Assembly (NCBI GenBank): GCA_036583965.1
Contig: JAZBQD010000027.1
Location: 19,333,001 to 19,397,000, forward strand
DNA from: Prunella strophiata
Taxonomy: Eukaryota > Chordata > Aves > Passeriformes > Prunellidae
DNA: 64,000 nt
Direction: 5' to 3'
The notes under the pieces were generated by a model. The model was not told the DNA's origin. It saw only the letters and a program-made list of their open reading frames with translations, and did no database searches. A program made the translations under genes and the position numbers. Every line of letters starts with the position of its first letter. Position 1 is the stretch's first letter. Shown one piece after another: positions 1 through 12,700 of the stretch.

Positions 1-307
1 CCATTATACTGGAAGCTGTATACACCACTGCATGTTTTTCAAGACCGATTTTTACAGCACTCCGACAGTTTTGAGGAAGTCATCGACATCATTCTGTTTC
101 TTAATATTTGAAGCATTTTTCTATTTTTAATAGTTGCATGTTTTATAAAATGCCCTAATACCAGTGCTGTTGTTACCCAACTTCAGGTTTTTAACTCTTG
201 ACACTGTTGACACTTGGGAAGGGGAGATACGGTAACTGCTGCAGAGTAGTGTTTCATTTGTAGTGCCAGCTGCATTTCACTTCCAGAAACCTGTCCATGT
301 CGAGTTT

Positions 308-349
308 TCAAAACTTATTGCAAATCTCATCTCAAAACTTATTGCAAAT
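308..349. repeat. Short tandem duplication, 24-base period
   Basis: The 18-mer TCAAAACTTATTGCAAAT occurs at 308-325 and 332-349. Confidence 0.9.
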
Positions 350-2991
350 TTTAGAACAATTTTAACCACAGAATCAAATTTCCAAAAAAAAATTCAAATA
401 TCTGATCAACTCAAGAGAAAATTGATGCAGGGAGCACAGTGAGTTTGTTACTCCCACCCCCCACAGAAACAGCACCTTTATTGCAGCTCTAACTGTACCT
501 TCCAGTCTGATCTTACAAGCCACAACTTCCAGAGGTGGAAGGAGAGAGAGTTAATGCAACTGAGTGTAAATAGGACTGTAACTCCTGGAACTGCTGGTTG
601 CTGTTGATGTCCCTCAGTGTATATGCAAACATACGAAGCACAAGTCGTTACTTAATTAGTGAAGCATTCAATTATTATTAAAACTTGACAAAATGAATCC
701 CAGTACTTTAAGATTCCTCCCTTCTTCCCCCTCCTCAATTTTTTAATTTTAGTGTTCTCTAACTGCAATTCCACCCATGATGTGTAGGTGGGATAAGATT
801 ACAGTAGTTATGCAACAGTGACAGAACTTCAATTATAACTTATTGACTACTACTTATTTTAAAGCAAAGTTCTTTGCAGCAGTTTACAGTTCACCTAAAA
901 CACTATTTTAAACTGAAAACCTAGCTAGTGAGAAGTAAGTTCCATGTAGTAAGACCATATTTCTTGTTTAATTTTATAGAATGGATTTGTTAATCATATG
1001 GTTATATCAAGTCATTCCAATTTTGAGACACTTTTGTACCCAAAGCAGCCATAACCTGAAGTTTCCAGAATATTTAGATGAAAACAACACATCAGTTTTA
1101 TTGCATCATTTTCAAAATGTAAGGGTTTAATCCTTGTTATATTAAATATTTCAATGTCTTTTGAATCCTGACTAAAGCTTTAACACAAAATTGAAAACTG
1201 ACATTAATGCCTTATAGCATAGCAAGCAGCACAGCAGCACAATTAAGTTTTCAGAGGCCTATGAAACAAATAACTTTTTATTTGCACACTAGTTACAGAA
1301 AAGTTTTACAGTAGGTGCTAGCTGAAGTGTCAATGCAATGCATCTGTTAACATTAATGTGCAATTTGTCAACTCAGTGCATTTTCATCATCAAAACTAAG
1401 CTATATAATCTATTAAAAAAAAACAAACCAGAACTGATTATCTGATGATATTTAATAAGCTACATCTACTCCTCTGGCCAGGTTCAATGATGAGCTTTCA
1501 CAACAGTTCTGGGATGTTGCTGTTTTTACAGCTCCAGAGCTCCACCTGAATGGATAAGGGCTTTAGTTCTCTTAGGCACTGCACAACTCTGAAGAACCAA
1601 GAATGTTTCAAGAAGCATTTTTTCAGTACAGGTCATCTAGGGAATAACTATAGTTTCAGATAATATAGTTGCTAATAATCTTTTTTTTTTCCACAACAAA
1701 ACTAAGGTGCACACACTATGAAGTACTAAAAATATTATTTACCATTAAGAAAATTTTATCAGTTTCACACATCATTAAAAGATGAATTTTTACAGTATAA
1801 CATTAACAGTGTCTGTCAAGATACATCCCAGGGGAACACAATGAAAGACAATCTTGTGAATTAAAAGCAGAGGTTACACAGAAAGTGGAGCGGTTTTTGC
1901 TTTAGGTAATAAATTAATTTATAAGATGTATGAGAGAATTGCAGAATATTTACTCTCACTGTAGGATTACATTTTTTCTTTTTTAAAAGTTCCCTGCAGA
2001 TCTCAGAGATTTACCTGCAGAGAATTGATGACAGGATTAGAAAGTGTTGTGGTGGACAACTGCCAGATAGCTGTGCAAAATCAACATATTATTTGACAGT
2101 ATTTTATATAATGGATAAGGTTAACACAGTTGCACTGCTCAAGCAAGAAATTACTTCAATGTGTTTAATAAGCCTAGATCTATGCAAATTCTACTTTTAT
2201 ATATACACAGGTGTACATATAGGAAACATGTACTTGTAAATAGACATGAATACAAGATTGGCAAACTTAATACAAACCAATTAATTTTAACATGTACATG
2301 CAACCCTGCCTCAAAATCTAGGCTGTCCTAAATGAGATGCTTTGCAATTACTGTAGTTCCATGTGTATGCCCAACAGTTTATTTATAGTAAAACAAAAAA
2401 TAAGCCTAATCCTTCTATGATTCAGCAGCAATACAGTAACCATACAAAAAGTTAACTCCATAGTTTATAAGCCTGCCAGTACCTTGCCTCTCCTGCCTTT
2501 GATCTCCAATACTTGTATCATTTATATCAGCAACACTCCCTGATTACTTCTGCTCCTTAATTTATTGAGTATGTGTAAGGCTATGCACAGATAAAACAAC
2601 AGTTTTTAAAAGCAGTTTTCATTAAATCAGACTTACTTAAAAACAAGAAAAAAATTCATTCATAAATGAAGTCCAGTTCCTTAGTCAAGTGTTTTCTGCC
2701 CTGAACAGAACTCAAATACCAAGAAGGATGACAGCACAGACAAGTTCTTCCTTGCTGCTGACTTGGATAGTGAAAATCATCTTCACAGCAATCAACAGTT
2801 GAAAGATTACAAACACAAGGTCAAAAAGGTTTTCCTGTAAAGCCCAGCTAAGACTTGGCCTCAAATTTTCTCAGCAAATGGATATCTGAATAAATTTGTT
2901 ACCTCTTCAGAACAGAAGTATTTACTGTTAAAAAAAAAAAAAAATCAGACAGCATAAAGTTACAACAATTTACTTTAAAATGTTGATCTGC

Positions 2992-3583
2992 TGTTGTAGT
3001 GTGTTTCTAGATTTTGTAATAGTTTTGGTTTTGTATCTCCTTATTTTCCCCCAAATGGTTTATCCCAGATTGTATCCCCTCCCCCCTCTAAACCATTCCC
3101 AACTCCCTGCCCTGGCTCTCTGTCAATCACTCAGCATCCCATCCCAAGTTCTGGCAAGTTCTGTCCAAGTCGTTGTGTGATCAGTCAGAGGCCAAGGTTC
3201 AACCTCTCAGGTGTTACCCTATATACTATTCCAAATGTCCATATTTTAGTGTACATCCCTTGGGATTCTTTATTGCTCAGTGAATGTTATCTACTTTTTG
3301 GTGTCCACCTCCCTTTAAATGCAACCTTGGCACCTCTCCCGGGGCTCTGAGCATGAGGCCCCTGAGGTGCAGGAGCTCCCCTGACTTCCTGAATAAAACC
3401 TTGGATTAACCCTTATTGAGAGTCAGCCCCTTTCCTTCACCATTGTCACCTGAGTCTCCCTGTGCTGCTGGGCAAACAGCCTGGCTGCCACCCGTGCCCT
3501 GGGGCACTGCTGAGTGCCCCACTGCTGTCTGCTGTGCCAGGGCTAGCCAGGGTCCCTGAGTAGCACTCAGACAGAGGTACAGG
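2992..3583 (+). mobile_element. Solo-LTR-like endogenous retrovirus element in CDC14A intron 3
   Basis: A compositionally distinct block of about 590 bases beginning TGTTGTAGTGTG. It has a T-rich 5' part, a C-rich middle and an LTR-style poly(A) signal (AATAAA at 3392-3397 in CTGAATAAAACC), followed by about 185 bases that may be R-U5. It is bracketed by an 11-base direct repeat TGTTGATCTGC (2981-2991 and 3584-3594). The right boundary does not show a clean CA, and 11 bases is longer than a usual retroviral duplication. No gag, pol or env coding is present. The LTR class is from recollection of avian LTR style. Confidence 0.6.
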
Positions 3584-5022
3584 TGTTGATCTGCCATTAG
3601 CACATTTCAAACCAATATCCTTCCTCCTCACCAGTCTCCCACAAAAGGAGAGGGGAAAGCTGAATACTGCCTCATGTCGAACTTCTATCCCAAAACAGAA
3701 ACAGATATAGCTCAAAGATTTGAAAGGGAAGCTTGCGGGGCTTTCTAGTTTTAATGAGATCTTAAACGTTCATTTCTCCTGTTACTATCCATAGAAGTTT
3801 TAAATTAGAGAAGCCTAAATCTTAAATTTGAGACAGCATATCCATAGCAAAACCCTCATGCTCGCGAATAATTTCTTTTTGTGCCATACTTGAAGACTCT
3901 TTTCTTAAGAAAAGTACATTAAATGCTTACCTAACCAAGCACACCAAATCATCTGGGCTTAAGCACTATGACTGTTTCAGGGTCCCAAAAGTGTTGCAAT
4001 ATTGCAATAGCAACCATCCCATGATAGTCTGCAGACTCTTTTACTTCCTATGATCAAACAACTCCTGCAGCTGGTGCACAGGGCATCCTTAAAGCAAGGG
4101 TGTGCAAGTAGCAGTTCCCCAACAGGGCTCTCTGTCCTTAGTCCAGTCTGCACTTCCCATCTCTGAAACACTCATCCCAGGCTGCTTACACATCACCTGG
4201 TGCCACATGAGAATTGCCATACTTTTGCTGCTGTAGGGCAGGTAAGTCACAGGTCACGAACTTGAGAGCACAGTAGTTCAGGCCCCAGAACTCCTCTTGA
4301 GGACACATGTGAAGGACAGACACAAGAGGATAAGCTGTAGAAATGGTGACTAATTCTTGCCTGGGGAAGCTGAGCAGCAGTCACTGTAGCTAGGTCTACA
4401 GTCCCCAGCAGATGCACTCCTCTGAGGCATGTAAATACACATGCAGAGGCAGGCCTCAGCCCTGGGTCTGTTTTACAAGCCTACTTACCCAGTGCAGATG
4501 GCATCTAAATTAGGAGAGCACAGCACAAGTTTTAACTGCTAGAGGAGAAAAGCTTACATTAGCAGTACTGGCCTGCCCCAGGCGTAGTGCCCATCATCCA
4601 GACTGGAGTCCATTCATATGCAAGTTTCTATACCACTCTGGCAGTACTTCCAAGCTTCAGCTGTTTGATTCCAGGTATTACTTTCAAGTGGTTGCACTAT
4701 CAGGTTAGCCTTCTCTCTTAGGCCACTAGGAGTTTAATTTAACCTATTTGGAATTAGCCTCTGGCAAGCCAGAAGCAACAAACTGCACTTCCTCCCAGTG
4801 GAGACCTCTCTGTTCTGGTCCTGGCCAGCTGTACCCTTCAACCCTGCAGGGCAAGTACATTCACTCTTCTCAAAAACTAGAAAAGTTACATTAAAATTGA
4901 CATTACAATTTGCTAAACCAATCCTGCAAATATCAGGGTTAATAGTTCCTATTAAAAGAGTTAATTTAGCTCCTTTGGTTTTTTCCCATCATTACATCCA
5001 GTCTTCATCACCTTACTAATGA

Positions 5023-5063
5023 AGACACTTCTTATGATTCTAAAGACACTTCTAATGATTCTC
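5023..5063. repeat. Short tandem duplication, 21-base period
   Basis: AAGACACTTCT-T/A-ATGATTCT occurs twice in a row, with one difference, in CDC14A intron 3. Confidence 0.85.
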
Positions 5064-6673
5064 TTGCCTAATTCAATGAGCAAGATGATGGTCTTAGAAC
5101 AAGAATAAAGACTGCAGACACATTCCTGTTTAATACTGAACCATTAAAAAAAAACCCTGAGATATTTATTAGTTGCATACTTATTTTCTGGGTGAAACTC
5201 TTGGTACCTAGGTTCAAGATTGAAGGCATACAGTAATGTATGAGCTGTATTACAAACTGATCCCAAACACAGTCTGAATCTGGAAGACAGAACTGATCTC
5301 TCTGGATCCCATGGGGACAGTGAAGTTAGAATCATAGTTTGATTACTGGATGCTCTCTGGAGTAACTGCTTCACAGAGCAAGCATACTCCAGTTTTTAAT
5401 AACACAAATATAAGATCACAAACAGCAGAATTAAGGTGAAAAAAATAGATTCCTACTGAGTAAGAATCATTGGTCATGTGCTTGAATGGGACAGTGGCAC
5501 TGCAAAATAGGGTGATAATGTATTTATAAGGTGCCTGGTGTTATCAAATGGCAAATCCAATGTTTCCTCAATATGACCACTGGCATTCAAAATTACCACC
5601 AGCAGAGATTAACTTTTTATCTGTATAAGTATCTTTTTAAAAGTAAGAAGCAATGTAAATTTTAACTAGAACCACCTTTTTTTCCAAGAAATTTGCAGCA
5701 ACTCTATAAGCCCTTCAATTTGCAGAACCTCCACTTAAGAATTCATTGAATTCAGCATATCCTTGAAAGCAGCAGGTAGCATGAATCAACGTAACTAAAG
5801 GTTTCATTTGTGCCCTTAGAAATAATGTCATTTTTAATAAAGGGACCCTCTTAACAGTGGCCAAAGCAATGACATCTGTTGTCCCATTTCCTTCTGTCAG
5901 TAACAGGTCTAATATTCTATATGATAAAAGATTTTAAATCCATAATATTTAGTGAAGGGTCTCCTCATTATTTGCCCACAAGTTATATTAATCAGCATTT
6001 TGGAATTAAAACATCTGTTTCATTTCTTGCAGTTGACAGATTTTCTATACATGCTGCAAATCACATCATCACAGGTATCTGGAGAAAGCAAAGTCTGCAG
6101 TACATATGTTCAGAGGGTCTGGCTGGGATGGAACTATGATTTAGGCACAGCAGCCAATGTGATGCTGTGATTAAGATTTGTCATCAAAACTGGGTTGATA
6201 ACACACCCATGTTTTATCTACTGCCAAGCAGTGCTCTCATAGTACCAAGGGCCTTTTCTTTCTCTCTCTGCCCCTTTTCCACGGAGACTTACTTTAAACA
6301 GTGGGATTTCAGGACTCTTGTTCCTTGAGCACCTGGTTTTTCAGTTATTCAGGCCAGCATACACTCTTCATCAGCTGCAAACCCGTGACACAACCAGGAG
6401 CTTTTGTTACTATTGTCTTGAAGGTGTTAAGGTTATGCAAAAAGATGAACACAGCCTTCAGTCACCTGCCTCACCTCCTAAGCTGAAATGGGGGCATATT
6501 ATTTTCTTTCACTCCTCAGAGGGAAAAAAAACCCAGAACAAAATATTCCTTAAAGCTTAGCAATAACCTTCTAGCTAGTGAGCACTTAACAACCATTTTC
6601 AAACTGGCTTTCAAATTTTATTTCAATTTGAAAATACAAAAATATAGGAACATTGTTTTTAAACTAAGCTTAC

Positions 6674-6749
6674 CTTTAATTTCTTATTTAGTTTACAGCA
6701 GTATCTGTATAACATTGCCAAATTTAAAGGTCCAAAATCTCCATAGAAA
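6674..6749 (-). CDS. CDC14A: CDC14A coding exon 3
   Basis: 76 bases between ccag|TTTCTATGG and AAAG|GTAAGC. It encodes (N)[16 protein letters not shown] then CCKLNKKLK, ending in phase 0. It differs from human mainly by Gly for Ala in FYADFG and Leu for Val before YRYCC. The intron separating it from exon 2 is about 9.5 kb. Confidence 0.97.
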
Positions 6750-9700
6750 CTGGAAAAAAAAACACAAAACAGTATTATTTATACAAAAGAGCTAAGCTAA
6801 TTTCAACATGCATGTTGTTGATAAATAAAGCTGGAAAGCAAGGATACTGAATAGCCAATACACATGGAACAACAGGTAAGTTCTTTATTAATTTAAAAGG
6901 ACAATAGTAACAATTAATTTAAACTTATTTGTAGCTTCAGTTTAAGACAGTCCAGTAACTACTTTTCCCATTATATACACACACTAACTACAGAATTTTT
7001 TTCTTCATCCCATGAAGAAAATCTGATCTACCTTAAGCCTTTTTGATAAAAGGGACAGGAAGCTTCTTGCCTACTGACAAACCAAACAAGCTACCAGCAT
7101 CTGAATGCATTCTATTTGTGGAATCACAGAGGAAAAAGCTGCTCTGGACTTAGTCTTTGAAGGAGTAAAAATATACTGAAATAACTTGATAGGTACTGCC
7201 ATCTATTCTATCATGCATTCTCCCTCCTGGCAAACGGTTTATTTTTCAGGAAAACTAATTAGATTTCAGTTGAACATAAAAAGAAAGCTTCCACTTTGAG
7301 GGCAATCAAACATTGGGAATCAATTGCACAGAGAGGTTGTAAAGTCACAATCAAATTGTACAAGGATCTGAACAACCTGCTCTTGTCAACCTTGCTTTGG
7401 GCCCATGGTGCATTACATATCTGCAGAGGTGCCTCCTGCTTCACCCCTTCTGCACAGACACAAAAACAATCCAGGGGTGCTTCATCTTTTTAGTGCTTAT
7501 GACATCACTGATATTCCTGCTCCCCACATTCTGTCAAACAAGAAAGCCAGGACCAGTGCAAAAAGAGACATTCATATTAGTTTGATCACTCTCTAGGACA
7601 AGTAGCCTTGCCTGCAACACCAGTGCTATTTCAGTATCATCTACTTCACAATATCAAGTAACAACACAAGTGTTGGTTAAGGCTCAGTTCAGCACAAAAC
7701 ATTATGATGTAATTACAGAAACTAATTAGCTGGGAAAAAGACCAAGCTGTCCAACTACTAGAACTTCATTTTTAGGTAGGACAGAAGTTAACTAAACCAA
7801 GAGAAAACTTCAGCCCCAGGAAAGCAGGATTTAACTTCAGAATTCATCATCTTCTCTAGATAAGTCTGCCAACTATGGTCAATAGTTATTTTTAAAACAA
7901 AACCCTCCATACAGTTTTTCATAGAGATGAAATAAAAATGTTCTAAGGAGAAGTATGAGTTAAGACAAACAAGAAGTTAAAACTGGAGCTCTAACAAGAC
8001 TGGAGTGAATGTAGCTACTAGAAAAGTCATATAGAAGGCTTCCTAAAATCTCCTCCCATACAGCTGCACTAACACATGCATCAAACACCCCCACCCTATC
8101 TTAGTCCATCAACTTTAGAGCATTCTTTCTCTTAAATATAAGATGGAAGAGTAAAACTTATGATATTGAAATTATTTTGGAAAAATTATTTTAAGGTATT
8201 GTTGAAAAATATGGAATGGGATCATTATTATTATACAGAATACTTACAAAAATGAGAGCAAAGTATCTGAAAGCTATAATTGAATACACAGTTCATCTAA
8301 AGAACTGCAGAAGTACAGCCATGCTTTATGATAAGATTTATTACAATTCATTTGCTAGAAGTACATCAATACAAAGTCATATACCCACTTCTGCTTTTGC
8401 ATATGATTACATTTAACAGCAGTGTGGGAAAAGTACATGAAAATCAATTTACGAATTTATCCACAAGACAAATTACTATTTTGGTGGGTATAAGGATAAA
8501 ATACATTTGAGTTTGTCCAGGAAGTAATTGTCTTTCTACAAAATGAAGTCATTCAGCTTCCCTCAGCCCCCAAGTTAAGTATGTCACAATCTTTGACTAT
8601 TTCTCCATCACTGATTACCATTAAGAATCCTGTGCTTCTCTAAACACAGTGGAGTAGAGGGTAGAAGTATCTGTGTTTAAGACTCTGGTACTACCCTTGT
8701 TTGTCTATGCTACAGAAACACAACATTTCTCAGAACACAAACACAATCAAAGGAAGGCACTTTCAGTCCCTGCTGCATCAGCATTACTACCCACAAATAC
8801 ACAAAACCACTGTCAATTCCCAAGTTATTTCCCTCCCACCATAGAGGCAGTATTGCCTTTGCTGATAAAACACTGTGGTTGAAATGAGAGGCAGAAAGTT
8901 GAAATGATGCATGTAACATGACCTTTCTCCATTTTATACCTCTAAATTGGAGTAAGTTAATTATCCTTTCTTTGATGGGGCTAAGTGAAACAAGTGCTTT
9001 ACAAATCTTCTAATCAAAAGAGTTCTTTAAAAGATAATACAAGGCTCTGTACTGAAGTCAATGAACTCTGATCTACAAAATCTTTCTTCAATTTACATCC
9101 CTAGACCTAAATACAGTTTCTGACATGTTTAAGCAGAAGGATTTAATCCAAAGCACCCTCATTACTTTTTCTACAAAAGGCCATTTTTATACTTGAATTA
9201 GTGACACTTGATCCTGATTCACCCAAAGGATTCTCATCTCAAGACCAGAATTTTAAGTAAATGTAAGTGGAACATGGGAAGTGGGCAGGGTATAGGGAAT
9301 GGGGATGAAATGACACACCAAGTCACCAGCTGAATAAAGAATTTCATTTGGCAAAAACTGAAGATCAGCAACAGAAAAGGCAAATAGTCGCTGATAACAA
9401 TTCATCCAATATTATTTTATTTCCATCTCTTTTATATCTAGATGTTTTAACAAAGCATTTAAAAACAGTAAGAGAAATTGGAATGCCTCTGAAGCATAAG
9501 CCAGTTAAGAGAGACAGTTATTTACAACAGAGGTGGAAACCAGAGGAACAGAAGGCAGGTATGGTATTAATTACATTTAATTATATTTTGTTTTAATCAA
9601 GTTCCTAGACAATACCTTAAGTTATTCTTCCCCTTCATCCCATGGGGACTTGCTATCCTTGTACTTCTCAAACCAAGTAGCAAAACCCCAGAATATACTA

Positions 9701-12700
9701 GCTAAACATTTAAATACTCTACTTCAAAAATACTATCATGATGCCACCTGGAAGCAGTAGCAAAGTTTCTGGTATCTGTTTTCTCCTAAGATTAAACTCC
9801 TAGAACCATTGTTGCAGTATTATATCTGAGGCATTTGCTGTACTGTACCATAGGAATGGTCATCCCCCCTAGAAAGGCCAGCCCATTGCTCTACTCTGTC
9901 ACACAAACAGTTAGTGTAAATTCTTCCAGGGAATTTAATGGTGAAGGAAATGCAGTCCACATCCCTTTAGTAAGAAGTCATTTCCAAATGCAGTTCCACG
10001 GGATGCCACATGAAGGTGCCACGAATCAGTTCAAGCCTGAACCAGCACTTCTGGAAAGCAAACACCACTTTTTACTAAGCATTTGAATATCTCTGACCCT
10101 TGTGCTGGACATTTCCCTTCCTGAATGACTAGATGGTGCCATTCACTGAAGGAATATTATAGCCTAGCAGACTTTTAACTGAATTGATAACCTCCACAGA
10201 ATCATAGACTATGCTGAGGTCCCCTTTCTGTGATGTTGCCCTCTGGCCTCTCATTCCCCAGTCTGCCACCACATCCAGGGTTGGCCCATTCCAGGTGCAG
10301 AATGTGGCACCTGCCCTTGCTGAATTTCATACAGTTGGTGATTGTCCATCTCCCTAATTTGTTAAGGTCCATATCAACATCAGTCAATCTATCAGGCCAG
10401 GATATCATATTTCAAAACCAAAATGCATTACTTATACTTTACTCCAGATGCCTGATACTTTTTCCCTACAGAGCAGTAGTTTTATACTGCCACTCACTTC
10501 CCATCAAGGCATGATGTTTCTTGTCTGCCACCTTATTCAGTCATTGGTTTACTAACTTGAAAACAGAGGCACCATTTAATAACTGCAATCATTTTCTGGA
10601 GTACATATCCCAGAACTGGAGCACAAAGTAAAAGTATACTCATTGAAGTATGAAGTTTGCCTTCTTGAAGGCTTGCAATCATATAAAGCCACTTTCCTGC
10701 CAAAACAGGAGTCCCCCAAGCTTGCAATTACTTAAGTCAAAAGATAAAACCCAAGAACCTGGTGAAATAAGAAAAATACAGCTCCCTAACTGCAAATCTT
10801 GGCTAATTTTTCAGCATTTTACACATGTCCAGCTTCTATTAAAATTAAGCAATGAGACTGTTTCTCTTACTGTGATTCATCTTCCTCTTGCTCCTCCCTC
10901 CCTCTTTCCTATGCAGGAACATTCAGGTTGTGACCCTCCAAGGGCCTTACTGCATCTGCTCTGAGCTTGGTCACTTAACAGCACAAGGCCCAGGTGCTGC
11001 AGAAGTGGCCACCTGACTGTTCAGCTACTTGCTTCAAATCATAAGCTGAACACTTCTCACATGCAACAAACCCTCTGGATGAGAGAGGATCAGTCTGCAC
11101 ATTCATTACAACCTCACTGCTGCTTGGGAAATCTTACCTACTCAGGCTTTTTTCTCCAACTCCAGTTTCCTGAAGTGTGTTCTCCTCCTCACTTCTCAAG
11201 CACATGAAAAAAAGTGAGCACTGTTTTCATCCTCTTGTCCACTGATTCCAGTAACATGTGAATTGTTAGGAGCTTCCTTAATGGGGCCAAGATAAAATTC
11301 CTAACACTTAATGCTGCTTAGGGATTGTGTGCTTCTGAACAGACCAAGGATGATACAGCAAATATAACCCTGGAAATATCTGAAGGTAGGAATAGTGCAG
11401 AGGCCCTGGATAATGCAAAACCCCCAGGTATTAAGTCCATTTCCTCTTGGAAGTTCCAAATCCTCCTCAAGATCCTGATTCTTCAAAATCCAACAACTCA
11501 CAGATCTAAGTCATAGATAATTAAAATAGTTATTCCAGATACACAATTTTTTAACCCAGTGCTCCTTGATATCAGAAACAAATTAACAATGAAGGGGTTC
11601 TCCCATAAAAAAGTTGCCCTATAGAACCTTCAGGTCATATCAGAAGCCTAGTGCCCTTTGGAAAAAAGTCATCCTGACACAGGTCAAGATGCACATAAGG
11701 GATTTCCTAGGACAAGCTACATTCCCATCCAACATAAAACTGGAGCTTAGAAAGCTGCTGTTTTATTCTGGTAGCCTTTTACCTGCAAACAAAAGAAAAA
11801 TCTCCTCAGTACTACTGGCAAATGCTTTTATCTTGTACTTATGAAAAAGCAAAGACAGATATGGTAAAGTAATGTGTAAAATTAAGGTGGGAAATTTCCT
11901 TGTTTTAATTTTGGACTTAATCTTACTAAGTTGTCTTGGTCATCCAATAGTCAAGGTAGAGTTTTCAAAATCACTGATGCGAATTGCTTTCTTTGTGAAG
12001 TGACAGCTCTGGTTATTGTAACAAGGCTAAGTTTAAGTTTTCTTTTTCCTTTCCAGTGATTTAAGCCACAGAAAGATCAAGAATTTCAGGTTTCCTATGC
12101 AAGTATTGTTACTGGAGAGCCACAGAAAAGGAGCATTTAACCAAAGCCAAACCAGATAGGCTAACCCTTACTTTTCTCACAGCAAAGACAAACTGTTTCT
12201 TTGCATACACACATGCAGTAGAAGAAACAGTACTCATTTAATACTGTTGTAGCTAAGCACTTGAAAGTCTTGCTCTACTGCTACATAACTGAAATAGCTT
12301 TCATGAAGACTGCTGTGAAATGGGCAAGTAACATACCATAGCTTGAAAGAATGTTTCAGTGTAAAGCATCATTTACAGAGACTATCATATTTATTTCTAT
12401 TGCTGTTTACACCATGTCAAAGATTAGATCTGCAAAAGCCTGTTTATACAAGAGATCCAAAGTCAGAACAAATGACTGAATAAAACCATTATGACTTATG
12501 AAGGCTATTATAAACCATCAGTATGATATTCCTGTTTCACAGCACTTAAATTCTGACTTTGCTTGAGAAAACTACTCAGAAATAAAAAGGACATTAAAAG
12601 TTGCTTTGATAAAACTATGTGAAAGACAAGTTAACCAGTCAAGTGTAGTATTCTCAACCCAGATCTGTTTACTGGAAGGTGAAACGTGAAAGATGCTATT

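Larger units (their letters stand above)
1..6673 (-). other. CDC14A: CDC14A intron 3 (partial)
   Basis: AT-rich non-coding DNA apart from the LTR-like element and two short duplications. I recognise no further CDC14A exon. Confidence 0.7.

Noticed and set aside
3406..3715. Overlapping minus-strand open frames near 3400-3715
   Set aside because: They lie across the LTR-like element, antisense to it, and resemble no protein I know.
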